From: Astur gentilis | Lineage: Eukaryota; Chordata; Aves; Accipitriformes; Accipitridae | DNA length: 64,000 nucleotides | Assembly (NCBI RefSeq): GCF_929443795.1 | Contig: NC_064893.1 | Coordinates: forward strand, 30,599,001-30,663,000 | Direction: 5' to 3' | Shown here: positions 48,600 through 62,495 of the stretch, piece after piece | How positions within the stretch are numbered: position 1 is the stretch's first letter | Layout of the letters: the number at the start of each line of letters is the position of its first letter | Translations under genes and position numbers: made by a program | The notes under the pieces: generated by a model | Told to the model about the DNA's origin: nothing | Databases searched by the model: none | What the model saw: only the letters and a program-made list of their open reading frames with translations

Positions 48600-48862
48600 C
48601 CAGCAGTGCAGGCGTCAGGCAGGATGGGTGCCTGCTCCCAGCGTGAGAAGGGCTCACCCGGGGGAAATTTGGCACGTTGCAGATCCCCCCGCTCCAGATT
48701 TGCTCCCGAGCGCACGAACGCACGTCTGCAAACGAGGCGATGCAGGTTGCCGTGGGCAGGAGCCCCCAGCCGAGGCTGGTTTGCAGGGGCGAGCCTGGCA
48801 CAGTCTTCGCCGCGAGCAGAGGAGCTCCCACGGGAATTTGCAGAGGCGACGGCTGGTTCCTG
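48600..48862. promoter_or_regulatory. Small CpG-island-like patch
   Basis: About 22 CpG lie in 260 bases at about 62% GC. Large open frames on both strands (202 codons plus from 48,502; 150 codons minus from 48,907) cross it, as is usual where stop codons are rare. Their translations resemble no family. No clear core promoter was seen. Confidence 0.35.
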
Positions 48863-51280
48863 CCAGAGCTCCCTTCTGTGGAAGCAGAGAAGTGAAGGGT
48901 TGGACAAGTGCTTCGAGGCAGTCCCAGGCTCTGGCTTTAAGGGGCTGTGGTTTGGGGAAGCGCAGTCTCTCTACTCATAACTTCTCTATCAGAGAAGAAA
49001 ATGCCTTTCAGAAACCATCTTTTAAATGTCTTTTAATTTTTAAATGCTTTAATTTCTCCCATGCAAGCACAGCTCTTTGCTTTCGTGCACCATCTAATAG
49101 CACACTGTGAATGTGTTTCCACGCAGCCATTTCTGAGTGTGCAATATCAACATCTGTGCTAAAACCAAGCAGAAATTTTTCCCTGAAGCAATATTTTGCT
49201 CAGTATTATTGTTACTTTTTCTTTTTAATGGTTTGCTTGTCAGGGGGGCTCTTCAGCCTCTTAGTTTCAGGAAATGAAGGATCCCTGCTTCTCCCTCCTT
49301 TTCAAAGCCAGCCCTGGTAGGCAAGAGCAACGTCATCCTTGTCCCTTCTGCTAAAAATGTTTTACTTAACGCTCACTAAAATTATGATGTACTGAAGCAC
49401 CTCGTTGAACTGGGGCTTGGCCACCCTCTTCATCAACACGCAGCGCCCAGGTTGACATGCCCAGGGGAAGGGCCCCACACTGCAGCCGGACCAGGCATCT
49501 TTCTTCAGAGCTCAGCTTTGCAGCGGATGAAGACTACTGGTCAGAGATCCAAAATAACTAAATAGAGAGGTTGCTGCTATAAAAAAAACCCACAGGAGCC
49601 AATGGTTACCCTTCTGCAGTAGCTGAAATGCTGCAGTTGCTGCTCAAGGTCTGGTTTAGTTAGTAATCCCCGTGCAGTGCTGTTATCCTGTCCTCTCTGG
49701 GAGCGAGCAGGATGAGCAAAGTTTGTCCTGTTCCAAAAACCAGCATGGGATAACTGCAGGTGAAGAGGCTCTCGCTGAAGGTATCAGCAGCACCTGTGCT
49801 GAAGGTGCTGACGAAGGTCACAAACAGCTGAGCAAAGTGCTAATTCCTGCCTGGAGAACAGTATTTAAGTGCCGTTATTTAGCAAGGTAGCCTCCTGTGT
49901 TTGCTCTGGCTTGTTACCTGCACCCTTTCTTTTGGGAATGGCTTTTTCAGGCCAGTTTGTTGCCCTGGTGCGTGTGATTCTCTGTGGGCCGTGACTTGGA
50001 GAGGCTGCGGGATGCTGTGCAGGTGAAGGTTGCTTTCCTGAGAAAGGGTCGATGTGCAGGATTGGTCCAGGATGGGGAAAGGGAGCGAGAATCGCTGGTG
50101 ACATGCATCTGTAGCATCTCTAGCGGGAGAGAACGTGATCAATTTTCAGCTCTCGGATAGCTGAAATAGGTCTGATGTACAAGAACCCACTTTTGTTTTC
50201 TTTCTAATTTGTGCCTTTGTTGCCTTTCAAAGGGTTTGGGAGGGGGGTGAGCTCCGATGGACAGAACCGTGCCTGCCCGCACGCCTCTCCTTGGAGGATT
50301 TTTTGTGATGGTGGTGGTGCAGGCAGGGGTGTCTTCCAGGGAATCCCAGAGTGGCTGCAGTGGAGGGAAAAGGGAAGCTGCGGGATCGCACTTGGAAGTA
50401 GAAGCAAAGCAAACGGCTCTTGCCCGGGCAGGGCTCGCGTGGACGGGCAGCGCTGTCTGCGAGGGGTGACTCCAGCTCGGCCTCCTCTGCGGGCAGTTTG
50501 CAGATCTCTGGGTCTTCTCACCCATCGTCCTTCCCCTGCCCAAGACACAGCAGGCTGGCAGGATTAATTGATCTGTGTTTGAATTTCTCCTCTTAAGTAG
50601 GTATTAATTTTTTTTCCCCCATTGTAACCACAGTGGCAAACGTTCCCCTGTGCATGTATTTAAGCTACCCAATGTGGGCCGCTTTGTTCTTAATTTTGAT
50701 TATTTTAAGAAGTCCTTTAGCACATCAAATAGTCTCCATGGATGAGGATTTATAGGAAGGTCTTGAGAGCTGTCAGAGTAATGTTTTTCCAGTGGCAAAA
50801 ACTTAACCTCCTCTTAGATCTTTATTTCTGTGTTGTCCTGCGTTTGCCATGTGATGAAGAGATGGTGTAGCTGTGGTAAGTGCTCGGTTACAGCTATCAG
50901 GCTGAAGGAGATGTGTTGTCAGTTGTTTTGGTTTTGATCCCGTTTGAATGTGTCCGTCAACAGCCTTGAATCAAAGAAAGTGGGAAGGAGCCTTTAATAG
51001 TTGTGATTTGGAAACTTCAAGCTTACCCTTTTTTTTTATAGACACTAAGTAAATGGTTGGCGGGCTCTTGTAAATCATAACATTTCTAAATATATCAAAA
51101 AGGCTCTCTGCCAAGCTGCTGGCAAAGATGGTGTCAATTCCTATTTAATTCTTTCCCCCCTTCAGATTACTTTTACACTGAATAATTTCAAATCATAATG
51201 CAAAAAATCAGGGACTCTTAACGAGACTAGCTAACACCATGATTAATGAAAGTGTAATGGGAGCTACTGTATAGCCATTA
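48863..51280. other. Non-coding sequence
   Basis: No gene recognised. The GC-richer part at about 50,200-50,560 carries overlapping open frames on both strands without known domains. AT-rich unique sequence at about 51,160-51,310 holds several TAAT words. Confidence 0.4.
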
Positions 51281-51288
51281 GAAACCAG

Positions 51289-51705
51289 TTAGCTAATTAG
51301 TGTAATCACAGAGGTGGAAATAATTAAAAGACCATAAAATAGAGGTAGCCTAATACCAACATTTTCCTCTGACCCAGAACTGTTGAGAAGAGCATGGTTT
51401 GCTGGGTTAGGAACAGAAAGAAGCGGAGACTGAAGAGTCTGGGAGTAATCACCGTCAATGAGGTCTTGGGGCTGGATCAGACAAGTAGAAATAGAGCAGA
51501 TTTTATAGCAGGGTAATCCACATTGTAGCCGAGTTCTCCGGCAAAGGCACTTCATGTTACAGCACCCCTCTTCCATATTTATCCATTGCCGCAAGTTTTG
51601 TGGCAAACTAATCAAGACATGGGTACCTGTGGCGAGGCAGGATCTGGCTGGCTCTCTTTCTTTTTTACTCTTTCGTTCCCTTTTTTCTTTCCCAGGTTAT
51701 TAGCA
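51289..51705 (-). other. Open frame with CXC-like cysteine pattern, possible fossil exon
   Basis: The minus strand is stop-free for about 138 codons. From about 51,564 down to 51,496 it reads C-C-x3-C-x-C-R-R-x2-L-x-C-x3-C-x3-C. This spacing resembles the CXC (tesmin/TSO1-like) zinc-binding motifs that also end some transposon-derived proteins, where C-x-C-R-K-x2-L-x-C is common. Upstream lies a basic Lys/Arg/Glu-rich stretch; downstream lies a hydrophobic, Ser/Thr-rich tail. No clear start codon, splice context or second domain is visible. It may be a decayed transposon exon or a chance run of cysteines. Confidence 0.15.
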
Positions 51706-54700
51706 AATATAGTATTAAAACATCATTCACCTTGCAGCCCCTGAGCCCTTCAGGCTTGGTTTTGGGAAAGGGAGAAATCAGTGTCCTAAGTTACTTAAGA
51801 AGAAAATCCTGTTAGAGGATTCACTATGTTTATATGATAGTGTATTGATGTAGGTTATTCACTATAAGTTTCACTAGGCTCTAACAGTTGAAAAACCTCT
51901 TGCTAAGAGGGAAAAGTCTTTCTGGGATGAGGAGAGCGGTGCAGGGACCAGTGAGGGTGAGAGCCGGGTGCCAAGCAGCCCTGCCACCCTCTTCAATCCT
52001 CACCCACAGCCTTTGCACCCAGGTTGGTGCAGACAGCCCCAAGTCCTTTGGGCAATACCAGCATGTTAGTGTGGTGGTGAATCCTAAACAGCCCCCAAAA
52101 TACGTGGCTGGTGCTTCTCCAAGGGGTCCCCCAGGCGGGACTGTTCAGATTCATCCCTTGTTAATGAGAGACGCAGGACAAGGTGATGAGTTGGATTTCA
52201 CCCCTGGTGATGAGAAGTGACCTACCTCTTGCTGATAGATGAAATAGCTCCATGTAACAGGCTATAAAAAAAAACCCTAACTGGTAATTTTCCAGTTCGA
52301 TGGGTCACCACTACGGCCATCTCCATCGGCTCTTATCATTTCTGCCACGGTTTTGTGTGTGTTTCATTTGACCTGGGTATAATGAGCAAAGAAGAATAAA
52401 GTAGCTGCAGACACACAATCAACGATCATCCGCTGAAGCTGATGAAGATGCCAAGACTGCTAAGTGGGTCTTCATTAGCTATTCACAAGCTAAGAGCCGT
52501 CCTTATTTAGTCTTCCTTCCTAGGTGAATCTATTTTTGAATATCTTTTGTACTGATCTTGTCTGGGGGGTGGGAGGCTGGATGGCGGGTACCACCACTGC
52601 CAGGTAACCAGATTATTTTCATGAAAAAATAGACCGTGACACCAAGTTGGCAGCAAGCTGAAAAGAAAAAACAATGTGATGCCATTTACAGAAGGAAGGA
52701 ATAATTTTCCCTGGTGACACTTCTAGTGGGAGGCAGAACTTATCTCCTCTTTGCAGCGCAAATGAAGCATCACAGCCGTAGCATTAACTGTGCTTCCACG
52801 TTTCCAGCTTGTCTTTTCATTAACCTTTTTTTATTGCTGTAGCAGCAAACACGCTTTCCAGGGAGGGTTTGCATTGCCGGAGATGCAAGCCCAGGATGTC
52901 CCACCCGGGTCCCCAGGCTGTGGCACATGCAGCCAAACGGATGAGCCTGATGGTCTGTGCCGCATGTAGATGAGCTTGCAGTGAAGAAGGGAAACCTGAT
53001 GTATATCTATAAGTCTGCTGGAGAGGGGCTCTTGGAGCAGCAGGTCACGGCCAGCCTTGCTCCAGGGGCCCTTTTGCTCTACCAGCTTGGCCACGTGAAT
53101 CACATCTCAGGACATCCTTGAGGATGCAGATGGGAAAGCGCTTAACTCCTGGCAACATCAGAGTCTTCAGGAGAGAAAGGTGCCTTCTTTATCTGCATAA
53201 CCCCCTATTCCGCACTGGGCATGGTTTAAACTTTCTAATTGAAGCTTTTCTTAAAAGCCACGGCTCCTGCTGTGCTGGACCAGTTGGTTGCGGATGCCTT
53301 TCGCCCTCCCGGCCGCATCCGTCTGCGGTGAAGGCTGCCCTCTCCCGACACGCAGAGTATCCGAGGGATGCGGTGGTTGAGCTTGCACCCCACCAGCACA
53401 GGGGGCCCAGCACCCTCAGCCAGCACCCACCTCGGTCCCAGCCACGCTGGGCACAGCCCAACGATGTCCCATCCCAATAAGCACACACCAACACGGCCTC
53501 AAGCATCCCCCGAGGTGATCTGGCCCCATCACCGGCTCCTGCCCACGATGGGTCCAACCTGCGTCCCCCCTCCAGCAGCGTGTGGGTGCTGTTTGAGAAA
53601 CCACCCAGAGCACTGCTTTCCTCCTGCAGAAGATTTCCATTTTACCTGATTCCTGCCCTCCCAAACCTGCCCAGCACTTTTTGTTTTATTTTTGGTTTTA
53701 TATTCCAACAGTGTGGGAGTGAGTACCGTACTCATCTGAGTTATCATTTTCTAGCTGAGTCTATTCACGCTGCAGACTATGTGGGTGACACCCTGGGAAA
53801 GCCAAGTTTAGCAGTGTGCTGCTCCAGGAAGGCAATTTTTTTTATGAACAGCAATGTGAGCCAAGCACTTGCACCTCTGGGGTTTGTAAACAGCTGATCT
53901 ATGAGAGATTACTTTTTTTTCCCTTGTGCTTTTGACCTTATTTGCTGAAAATGAAACATCATCTAACCTTCCAGGAAATACCATGATTCTTCGATTTGAC
54001 ATGACAACATGAATCTTCTGTAAGAGTGCATCCGTTCTGCATCTCGGGTCTCTGGAACAGAGTTCTGGGCACTGGAGTGGGAATTGCAGCATCATGAATA
54101 TGGGACAGCAGGACCTGAGCCCTGCACCTCTCCAGCCTGGGGAGTGACATCCCCATGGGGCTAGTCACTGACAGCTCATTCTGCACCAGTTCCTCATGGA
54201 AAAAATTGGGATTTCTTGAGCCTGAATCAGCTTAAGCGTCTTAAAGCTTTGTGGGAGAGATGAAACCCTTCTCATGCAGCTCTGTGGGTCTGGCTGAAAT
54301 AAAACACAGCTTTACAGCTTGCCCTGCTTCAGCCTCCCCTAGCCACCTCCTTAAAGAGGTCTTAAAGACTGTTGCACTGCTGAAATTTCAGGCTCTGCAT
54401 GCCACGCTCGGTGAGCACAGCCCACGTTTCCGACAGCGCGTTTTCTGAGCGTGATGCTTGCGGGTACCTAATCTCATCCGTACAATCAGCCTTTGCAGGT
54501 TGTGCCTCCCCGTGCTTATTTTCGTGGGACCTCGGAAGCCTTTCCAGGAAGGCAGAGCGGTGGCTGTGAGGTTTGCGTGTGGGGTGGGCTGGGGGGGAAA
54601 CTGCAAAGCTGTGTCTGTATCGGGGCCGGAGCAGCGGAGAGGGCTAGTTGAAGGTAAGAGGTTATTTATGGGACGCTGCGGTTCTCGTGCTGCTCTACAG

Positions 54701-57700
54701 CTTTTTGCCTCCCACTTGCCACGAGGGGTTTAGGAGACATCATTTTGCTTAAGAATTGCATGCTTTTAGAGCCACACTGGTTTACCTGGGGTGTATTCAT
54801 CAGTGTGCAGATGTCTCTCCTTTGTGAGTTATTCTGGGAGAAGAGGTCCCTCAAATCCCGCTAGACCTGGGGAACGACCCACAGCAACCTTTGCATCTTG
54901 CTGCGTTTCCCTCTGGATCAGGTCGGTGACATTCCCAATCCCCAGCATGCTGGGGAAGATGAATTTAACTGAACCCACTATGATACCCTCTCCAAAAGCC
55001 CCAGAAAGCTAAAATAAATGTCTGTCTTTCTGCCTGGACCACCTTTCCTTGTTTTACCACTAGATGGGAGAGTGAGACTAGGCTAACTCAGCTGCTCCCG
55101 ACCTTATCCCGGTAGGAATTCCGAGAGGTGTTGAGAACTGAGAAATGCCCGCAGGTCATCCTGCAAATCCTCCCAACTCGGGGAGACAGTGGGTAACCCC
55201 CCAAATGCCTAGGTATTGCCTAGCCCCCAAACTGCCTGGTTTGGGGGGACTGATGCTTGCCTGGTGCTTTCCGTCAATCCCAGCAGTGGCCACTCCGCCC
55301 TCAGGCAAGGGGGATTCACTTACACAAAGGCTAGACATATTCTTAGGGTGATATACTTCATTTTTCTTCCTATCCACCTGTCCTAGAGCAGAGGGAGGTG
55401 GGGAAAGTGCTTGCAATTCCCTTCTCATCCATGCCCCAAATCCTGCTTCCCAGGAAGCCGGTTGACCCCAATAATTGCTTTGGGAGGTAAAGAATAAAGC
55501 AGTATTTTCTCCTCCTTTCCTTCCACACCTTTCTCCTATAGGATTCTTATGTAATGAGACTCCCAGCAATACCATTTTCCTGCAAAGATTAAAAGTGGGC
55601 TGGTGCAATGACTGCACATGCAGGAGGAGAATTTGTGCCCTGGTCTGATGCCACTTGCCTCGGGAGCTGCTGTGGGCGAGGGAGGGGAGGGTGCCCGGTT
55701 CGTTAATGTCTTATTAAATTTACTTTCACTGCAGCACTTCCCATTCCCCGAGGTGCTTCCCAAGGTCTTGCTGGGACTGGGTATGCTTGGGAATTATATA
55801 GTTGCAGAAGCACTTTCTCAACCAAATCCACATTGCCCAGTTTGACTATTTTTATTATTGTAAGGTTTGGGGCTTTTAAAAATAAACAAGTCTTCTTCCT
55901 TCCTGAGATTTCACAAGTTCTGGAAGAAATCCCATAGTAGCCAAATTCTCTGACTGCCTGTGTGACTATGGCAGAATATGTAATCCCTGTAACTTGGAAA
56001 TTATCTTTCTGGGGGATTTTGTGGTCTGCCCCACCTTCCTAATTTGCAAGCTTTTTAGAGAAGTGACCCAACTGATTTGTTTAATGCCAGGCACAGTTGG
56101 GCAATGAGATGAAATAATTCCAATAACCACCCTAACTGCAGTGCTCTTATTGCATCTGCTGCAGTCTCCTGGCTTTGCCTCCACAGAAAATATCTGTCAT
56201 TATACTGTTAGAAATAACAGCTTCTTTGGAGAGGAAGTTTGTGATTTTTACTGGACATAACTACTCCTATTTTCCGTAAGCAACAGCCGCCCCATCCTGT
56301 GTGTGCAACGAGGCCACTGAGTCACCAGTGCGAAGCACTAACCGGCTCGTGCACCTTGCTGGGGAAGACCCAAAAATCCCCTTCAAAGAAGAGACGTCTT
56401 TCTTCAGTGGATAATTACAGATGAAAAAATGTTGCCTGGAAGCAATGGAAAAAAAAAAAAAATAGACATTCCAGACCTGGCAGGTCCAGGGCACGTTTGC
56501 TTGTGCAAATGGAGCTTCCAACTGCTGGGGACAGCCCCGGGTGGGAACATCTCCTGCCGCAGCGGGGGCCAGGGCTGGGGTTCCACCTCACTCTGTCCAT
56601 GCACGGATCTGGGACGTGCGGGGATGAAGGTCAGAGCAGCCGTAGGGCATCTCCAATAGATGGTTAATCGTATATCTGCTTCTGGCTGTGGACATTCGTG
56701 GGAGAAGCTACTGCCCTCAGCCAACTGCCTGCTGCTCCCTGTCCTCCTCGGATGTCAAACGCTGGGTAAGCAAGTGGAAAAAAATAAATCTGAAATACTC
56801 GGGACCACTGCAGTAACTCTGATTTGCTTCGCTATGCTCCCAGTCTTTATATCCCTTTCCTCTCTTATCTCTCCCTTCACAGTCCTAGAAGAGAATTACA
56901 AACCAGAAAAAGCACTAACTGGCGAGAGGAGCTACAAAGCGACCGGTGGGACGGTGCACCCTTGCGATGACACAGGACTGGAGGGACAAGGACACCAGAG
57001 ACCGACTTCTGGCCCCTGCTGACTGCAGGAGCTGCTGTGGCTTGTCGCGGTCTAATGGCTTTCAGCACACCAAACGCAAAGTCAGGCCTGCTTCAGCGAG
57101 GAGAAGTCGAGCTGATTAAGTTTCTCTTTTAATTATAACAAGGAAACGGCACGTGCAAGTGTCGCTTCAGACGAGAAACACGTGGCAGTCACCAAGTTAA
57201 AGCTGTATCTTGTGAACCTTTCCAGTATGTGAGGCTGAGCCTTGAATTCCTGCTGCTGCAGGACCAGGGGGAGGAAAGCAAAAAGGATTTGAGCATGGCC
57301 CAAGCTGTGGTCCACAGGACGTGTTTCAGGAGAGCTCAGCTAGCCGTGAAACATCAGCCCTGACGAATGCTTGGGGCAGAGTCTGGCGCAACATGTGTGC
57401 GCACACGGCATTTACTGCACTAGTAGGCAGCTCCAGCAGCAATATAGAGCGTAAAGCTCAAACTTATAAAGCATAGATACAGAGACCAGAATGGACCAGC
57501 GGATTAGTAAAAGGCAGCCTTGCTGGGAAATGTTGCGTCGCTGCAGGTTGCAGCCAGAGCCCTTTGGTAGCTAGCTTGCAGTAGACATGCGGACCCTCGT
57601 GATGGTGATTAAAAGCAGCTCCATGAATTTGGAAAGTGGGCAGAAGAGTCTACCTCCTCCTCAGGGGCATTTTGAGCCCGCAGCTGAGCACAGAGGGCTG

Positions 57701-58136
57701 CATGTGCGGGTGAAATACGTGGGATGTGCTCCGTGGGGCTGTGACCTCTTCGGGGGGGCAAGGGGCAGTCGCGTGATGGTAAGGACAGAGCACCGATTAA
57801 GTGAAAACTATTACGAGGGTGAACATCAGCCCCAGGACACTGGGGCATCCCTGGATGGAGGGCTCTGCACCATGGGGGATGGCTGATGCTTCCCCTGATC
57901 CTGACCCGCAGGGGCAGCTCCCAGCCGGGATGCAATCTGGCCTTGCAGACACAGAGTCCGATCTCTCTTGTAGACCTTGAATCCTGCAAGAGGAACTATA
58001 GGGATGGATTTTCAAAATCAGTCAGAATTAGTGGGATGCAGGCCTTACCTGAGATAGCAACAGAATTAGCCATGTGATTTCTCCTCTGGGTTTACAGGTG
58101 CAATATTTTTCCAAAGTTCAAAGTCTTTATCTGCAG

Positions 58137-58155
58137 GAAGCATGTGACATGCTTC
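58137..58155. repeat. 19-nt near-perfect palindrome
   Basis: GAAGCATGT and ACATGCTTC are exact reverse complements around a single central G. No known binding-site family is claimed. Confidence 0.9.
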
Positions 58156-59186
58156 GCAGTCATGCCACAGTTTTGGTGCTATGAACAATTAAAAAAATCA
58201 ATTTCTGGAGCAATATTTTCTATGTTCGTAATCTCTGAACTAATTACAGGACTGGAAAATCAATAGCTATCTGGAAATCTTTCCAATGCGGCTAACTAAG
58301 CATGCTACATATCATGCTGGAATATATTCTTCACAAACACATGATGCTTGTGACCATCTCCCAGATCATATGGGCAGATGATATCACTGTCAATAAGTGT
58401 CTGCACTTCATTACACTGCAATGGCAACATTTACCAAAATCTGCAGGGGGGAACTGGGCACAGCAAATAGCACAGTACGTGAGATCTGGAACAACATTTT
58501 TGCCAGCGTTTTAAGCCAACAACAAAAAGTGTTGAAAGACTCGGTTAGTTCAACAGGAATCTTCAAAAAGATTACGAAATAAAGTCATTAAAAGTTCACG
58601 CCTCAGCTATAATGTTGTTTTTTCATCAGGATTTATTAAAAAATATAGTAAAACCTTTGGTGACTGAAAATAACCTCTTTCTCTAGCGTCCTAGCAAGAG
58701 AGAGCGGTGTTAAATGGGTAGTTCAATGGCGACTACACGTCAAAAAACACACGTAAAAAGGAAGGGTGTTGCTCTGATGAATATTATCTCCTCTTGCTGT
58801 ACAAACATGCAGTGTTGACCATGGCAACTCAGTTGGAGCCAAAGCCCAAACCCTTGTGCTGATGCTCTGCACCGCTTCCCACGCACCACAGGCATTGCTG
58901 GGATCTTATTTGGGATGCTGCCGCCTCACTTGTGCCCTGTGAGAGCTCAGCGTGCTCTTCCTTGGTACGGTGGAGTTTGTGCTGAAGCTAAATGAAGAGT
59001 AAATATTCCCATCAGACACAGTGCCAAAAGCACAGCAAGTGGATAAGGAGCAAAGACCACAGTACAGGTGGTTTTCCCCACGCTCCTGTTTGCACTGCTG
59101 CTTGGTACAACAGAGCAATGCTGTCACGACACCACAAATATTTGCTCTTGTTTTATATGTTTTTCTCTGATGATTCTTCACAGCTT

Positions 59187-59201
59187 CCCCCCCCCCCCCC
59201 C
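59187..59201. repeat. C15 homopolymer
   Basis: Fifteen consecutive C. The minus strand is a G-run able to form a quadruplex. Confidence 0.9.
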
Positions 59202-61344
59202 GCCAAGTGAATCGAGCTAGAGGAAAAGTGGGATTGGGGTACATCTCTGCCCTTGCTCCCTCCGCAAGCCGGGGGATTCCTGCAGCTGCACCCACACCTG
59301 CAGCTCTCCGAGGTGGGGATCTTCGTCCCAGCGTGGAGCTTCAGGTCCTGCAAACCAGGAAGGTAGGGTGCGGAGTGTGCTTTGTTCCAGCCCTCATCTC
59401 AGGAGACAGGCCACGATTTATAGTCCCTCCTAAATAAGAATTTAGCAGGTTAGTTACACTCAAAGAATTTAAATTTTGGAGCTGGGCATGACCCATGTAA
59501 TAATGATCTGGATTGTAATTATTGGTATTATTAATTACTGTTTGCATTTCTGTAGGACTCCCACGTCCAGCTCAGGAGCTCCTGTGCACGGTGCAGCACA
59601 TGGGCATGGAGAAAGGAACCCCTCAAGCTCCTGACAGCTTGCCCGGAGAAGCGGAGCCGGACCGGAGTGTGGCCACGGGTGTTTATGGTAACAGCACTGC
59701 CTCGCCTGCACCCAGAACACACACTCCCATGGGGTGGCTTTGCTAATCTGGGCTGCTTTCTGCCAAAAAGCAACAGTTACAAAAACATTATGCTTGCCAT
59801 AATCGCAGTCACAATTTCCCTTTTAAGTCGTAAGGTTGAAATGACCTTGAGGCTAACTCAGAGCTGCCAGGCACCACGTACTGTTCAGACTCTATGGGAA
59901 CATACCCACGGCTGCTGCACTCTGCTTCAACGTGTCTTCTCTTCGGATGATGCCGTCTATGGCCTTTTCCATGATTCTTGCCAGTGTAATGTCATATTTC
60001 ATTCAAATAAAACTTGATTGGAGTGCAAGAAATCACTTCTATTTCTATTTTAGGAAAGAAAGGCTGCAGGGTCTGCGCATCACCTAATGGAAAAGACCTG
60101 AGAAAAAAGAGCTCAGACCCTTCAGAAATCTTTCAAAGAGAAGCTACAGCTCTCCCTTACCTCTTTTAAAATTAACACATCACACTTTGTACCTGCTGAG
60201 CAGCAAAGTTCCTAACACAGTTTCCAAATAACCCAGAGGTACGGTATTGCAGTGCTGTCACTGGCTGGTTTATAAAGAGGGCGAGAGCAGGACACACGGC
60301 GAGGGATCGCTGCCTCTCATGATGTTCCCCTGGCCGCCGGCCATCAGCACCTCGGGGCCATCCCGAACTAGAGGTTTGCACGGAGATTATTGGGTTTAAC
60401 AGCTGCCAGAGCGTGTGTCACCCATGAATTTGTCTAATCCTTCCTCGAACAGTTACACTTTCAGCTCTGCAATGCCCTCCAGCAACGGTTGCCATTGTTT
60501 AATCAGGAGCTGTGCAAGAGTTTGCTTTAAACCTCCTACCTCATCCTTTCATTTACAGGATCCTTTGCTCTTGTAATAATAAATGCAGCTCGCAGTGCTG
60601 AGCAGGATGGATTCTGATGCTCCAGTTTGCAAAACCAACAGGGTCTTACAGAGGTAGGATAACACAAAGTCTGGTAAAAATCCCAGGGGGGATTTTCAGG
60701 AGTGCATTTCCCACTGCAAGCCAGCACTAGCCACCACTCTCGAAAAATCCCACCTTTACTCGTTATTTATTATGTGTTTCCTGTGAATGAATTTCTGGCT
60801 CAAATTAGAGTTATAATAAAAGTCTAAAAAAAGTCTTCTCTTAGGAAAAAATCCAGTTCTGTACTTCCTTCCCCAAGATATGTTGCTTGTTCTGCAACAG
60901 GAGATGTGAATCATGGCAGTATTTATAACAGTGATATTAGGAAATGATCATTCAGGCACCAGAAATCTGTATTAGACATTATGTCTTTAAATAAATTGTT
61001 TATTACTATGTTAACCTAATCTTGTAAATACATGTACACTTAACTATATTAAAAATGTAAACGTTCCCAGAACTGGACTTTACATGATGAATATACAACA
61101 ACTCCCCTTCTTTCCTAGTCAGCTCTGTGGATCTTGGAAAAATGAGTTTCATTTGATGGGCATTAATAAGGTTTATGTCTGCAGAGATTTAGCCCAAAGA
61201 TTGTCATGATCATCTCAGGTCCCACGTGGCTTACAGGACTGAACTTGAAGAAACATCTTTCAACAGCTGCTGGTGTCGGAGCGATTCCAGCTCTGGGAGC
61301 GCCTCCAGCCAACTAACTTCCCTTCTGTGGCACTAAATTTGCAT

Positions 61345-61368
61345 TCATTAAAACCAGAGTTTTAATGA
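61345..61368. repeat. Perfect 10-bp stem, 4-nt loop
   Basis: TCATTAAAAC pairs exactly with GTTTTAATGA across CAGA. It is AT-rich; function unknown. Confidence 0.85.
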
Positions 61369-62484
61369 TTTATGGAGATTTATAAAAAACGGCAGCCCAG
61401 AGCTCCTGACACTCTCAAAGCTTGTGACAGAGGTACAACACATCATAAATCCATCCCGGTGTGAAATACTGAATGAAAATCATTGCAGGTATATCTGCAA
61501 GTGTTAACATGACCCATAAAATCAGGCTTCCAGTCAAACTAAAAAGCTCAGATCCTCCCAAACCCAAGGAGATAGTAACCCATATAATAACAACAATATA
61601 ATGATTATAATGTTAGTAAAAATACTACTAATACGATTACCAGTCTCCTTGTCATTGTTTATTACCGTCACAGCCCTGATAATTCTCAGCTCTAATGACG
61701 GATGGGGGCAGAGATGGCCCCATCCTTCCAGAAACAACCTTTGTGCCCACCACCAAGCCCCAGCCAAGGAAAAACCTCATCCCCTTCAATTTTAAAAGGG
61801 AAGCCACCAGCAGCATCAGCCCCTAGCAGAGCTCCATATCCAGTCTGGCTGAGCTTGACGGGCAAGGGAGCAAAAGGAGATGGTCCCAAGATTAACTCCA
61901 GCTTCTCCTATCCCTTAAAACAGCTACAAAGATCCTTAGGATAAGCCCAGTTCTGGGAAGATGCCGGGCTCTGGAGGAGCCTTCTGCCACTCACACAGTA
62001 AGGTGTGCACTGGCCCACGCAGGATGAGCCCCGGGGGTGCTTTAAAACGGAGTTTAAACCAAACTTGCCCCCAGGACAGACTCCTTTTCATTTACAAGCG
62101 AATCAGCAGAGATGGCAAGACTGATTTGCCATGCCACTGCCCAGCATCTTTTAAAGATTTCTGTAGGAGACAGATATCTTCCAGGTGACCTCTGTCCTTC
62201 CCTGCCATGCCATCTCGCTTAGACACGTTATCGTAGTTACTATTAGCTCATGCAAATCCATAGGACAAGCTCCATATCTTGACATTTCCCTCACCCAAGA
62301 GGTAACATAGTTTGAGATGCTGTACAAAAAAATCACCAAAATTTAAGTAAAAGAGGACAACCTCACCAAAGGCAGGATGGACCAAAACCTATGTGGAGAA
62401 GTGAGCAGAGCTGAGGAGCAGGGATGCATCACCCTGAAGCTGGAGCCAGCGATGAATGCAGCTTGGCATGGTTGAACGGGAAAC

Positions 62485-62495
62485 GGGGGGGGGGG
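62485..62495. repeat. G11 homopolymer
   Basis: Eleven consecutive G in GC-rich unique sequence. Confidence 0.85.

Noticed and set aside
48502..49110. 202-codon plus-strand open frame as a gene
   Set aside because: It lies in GC-rich DNA with an equally long antisense frame and no family resemblance.
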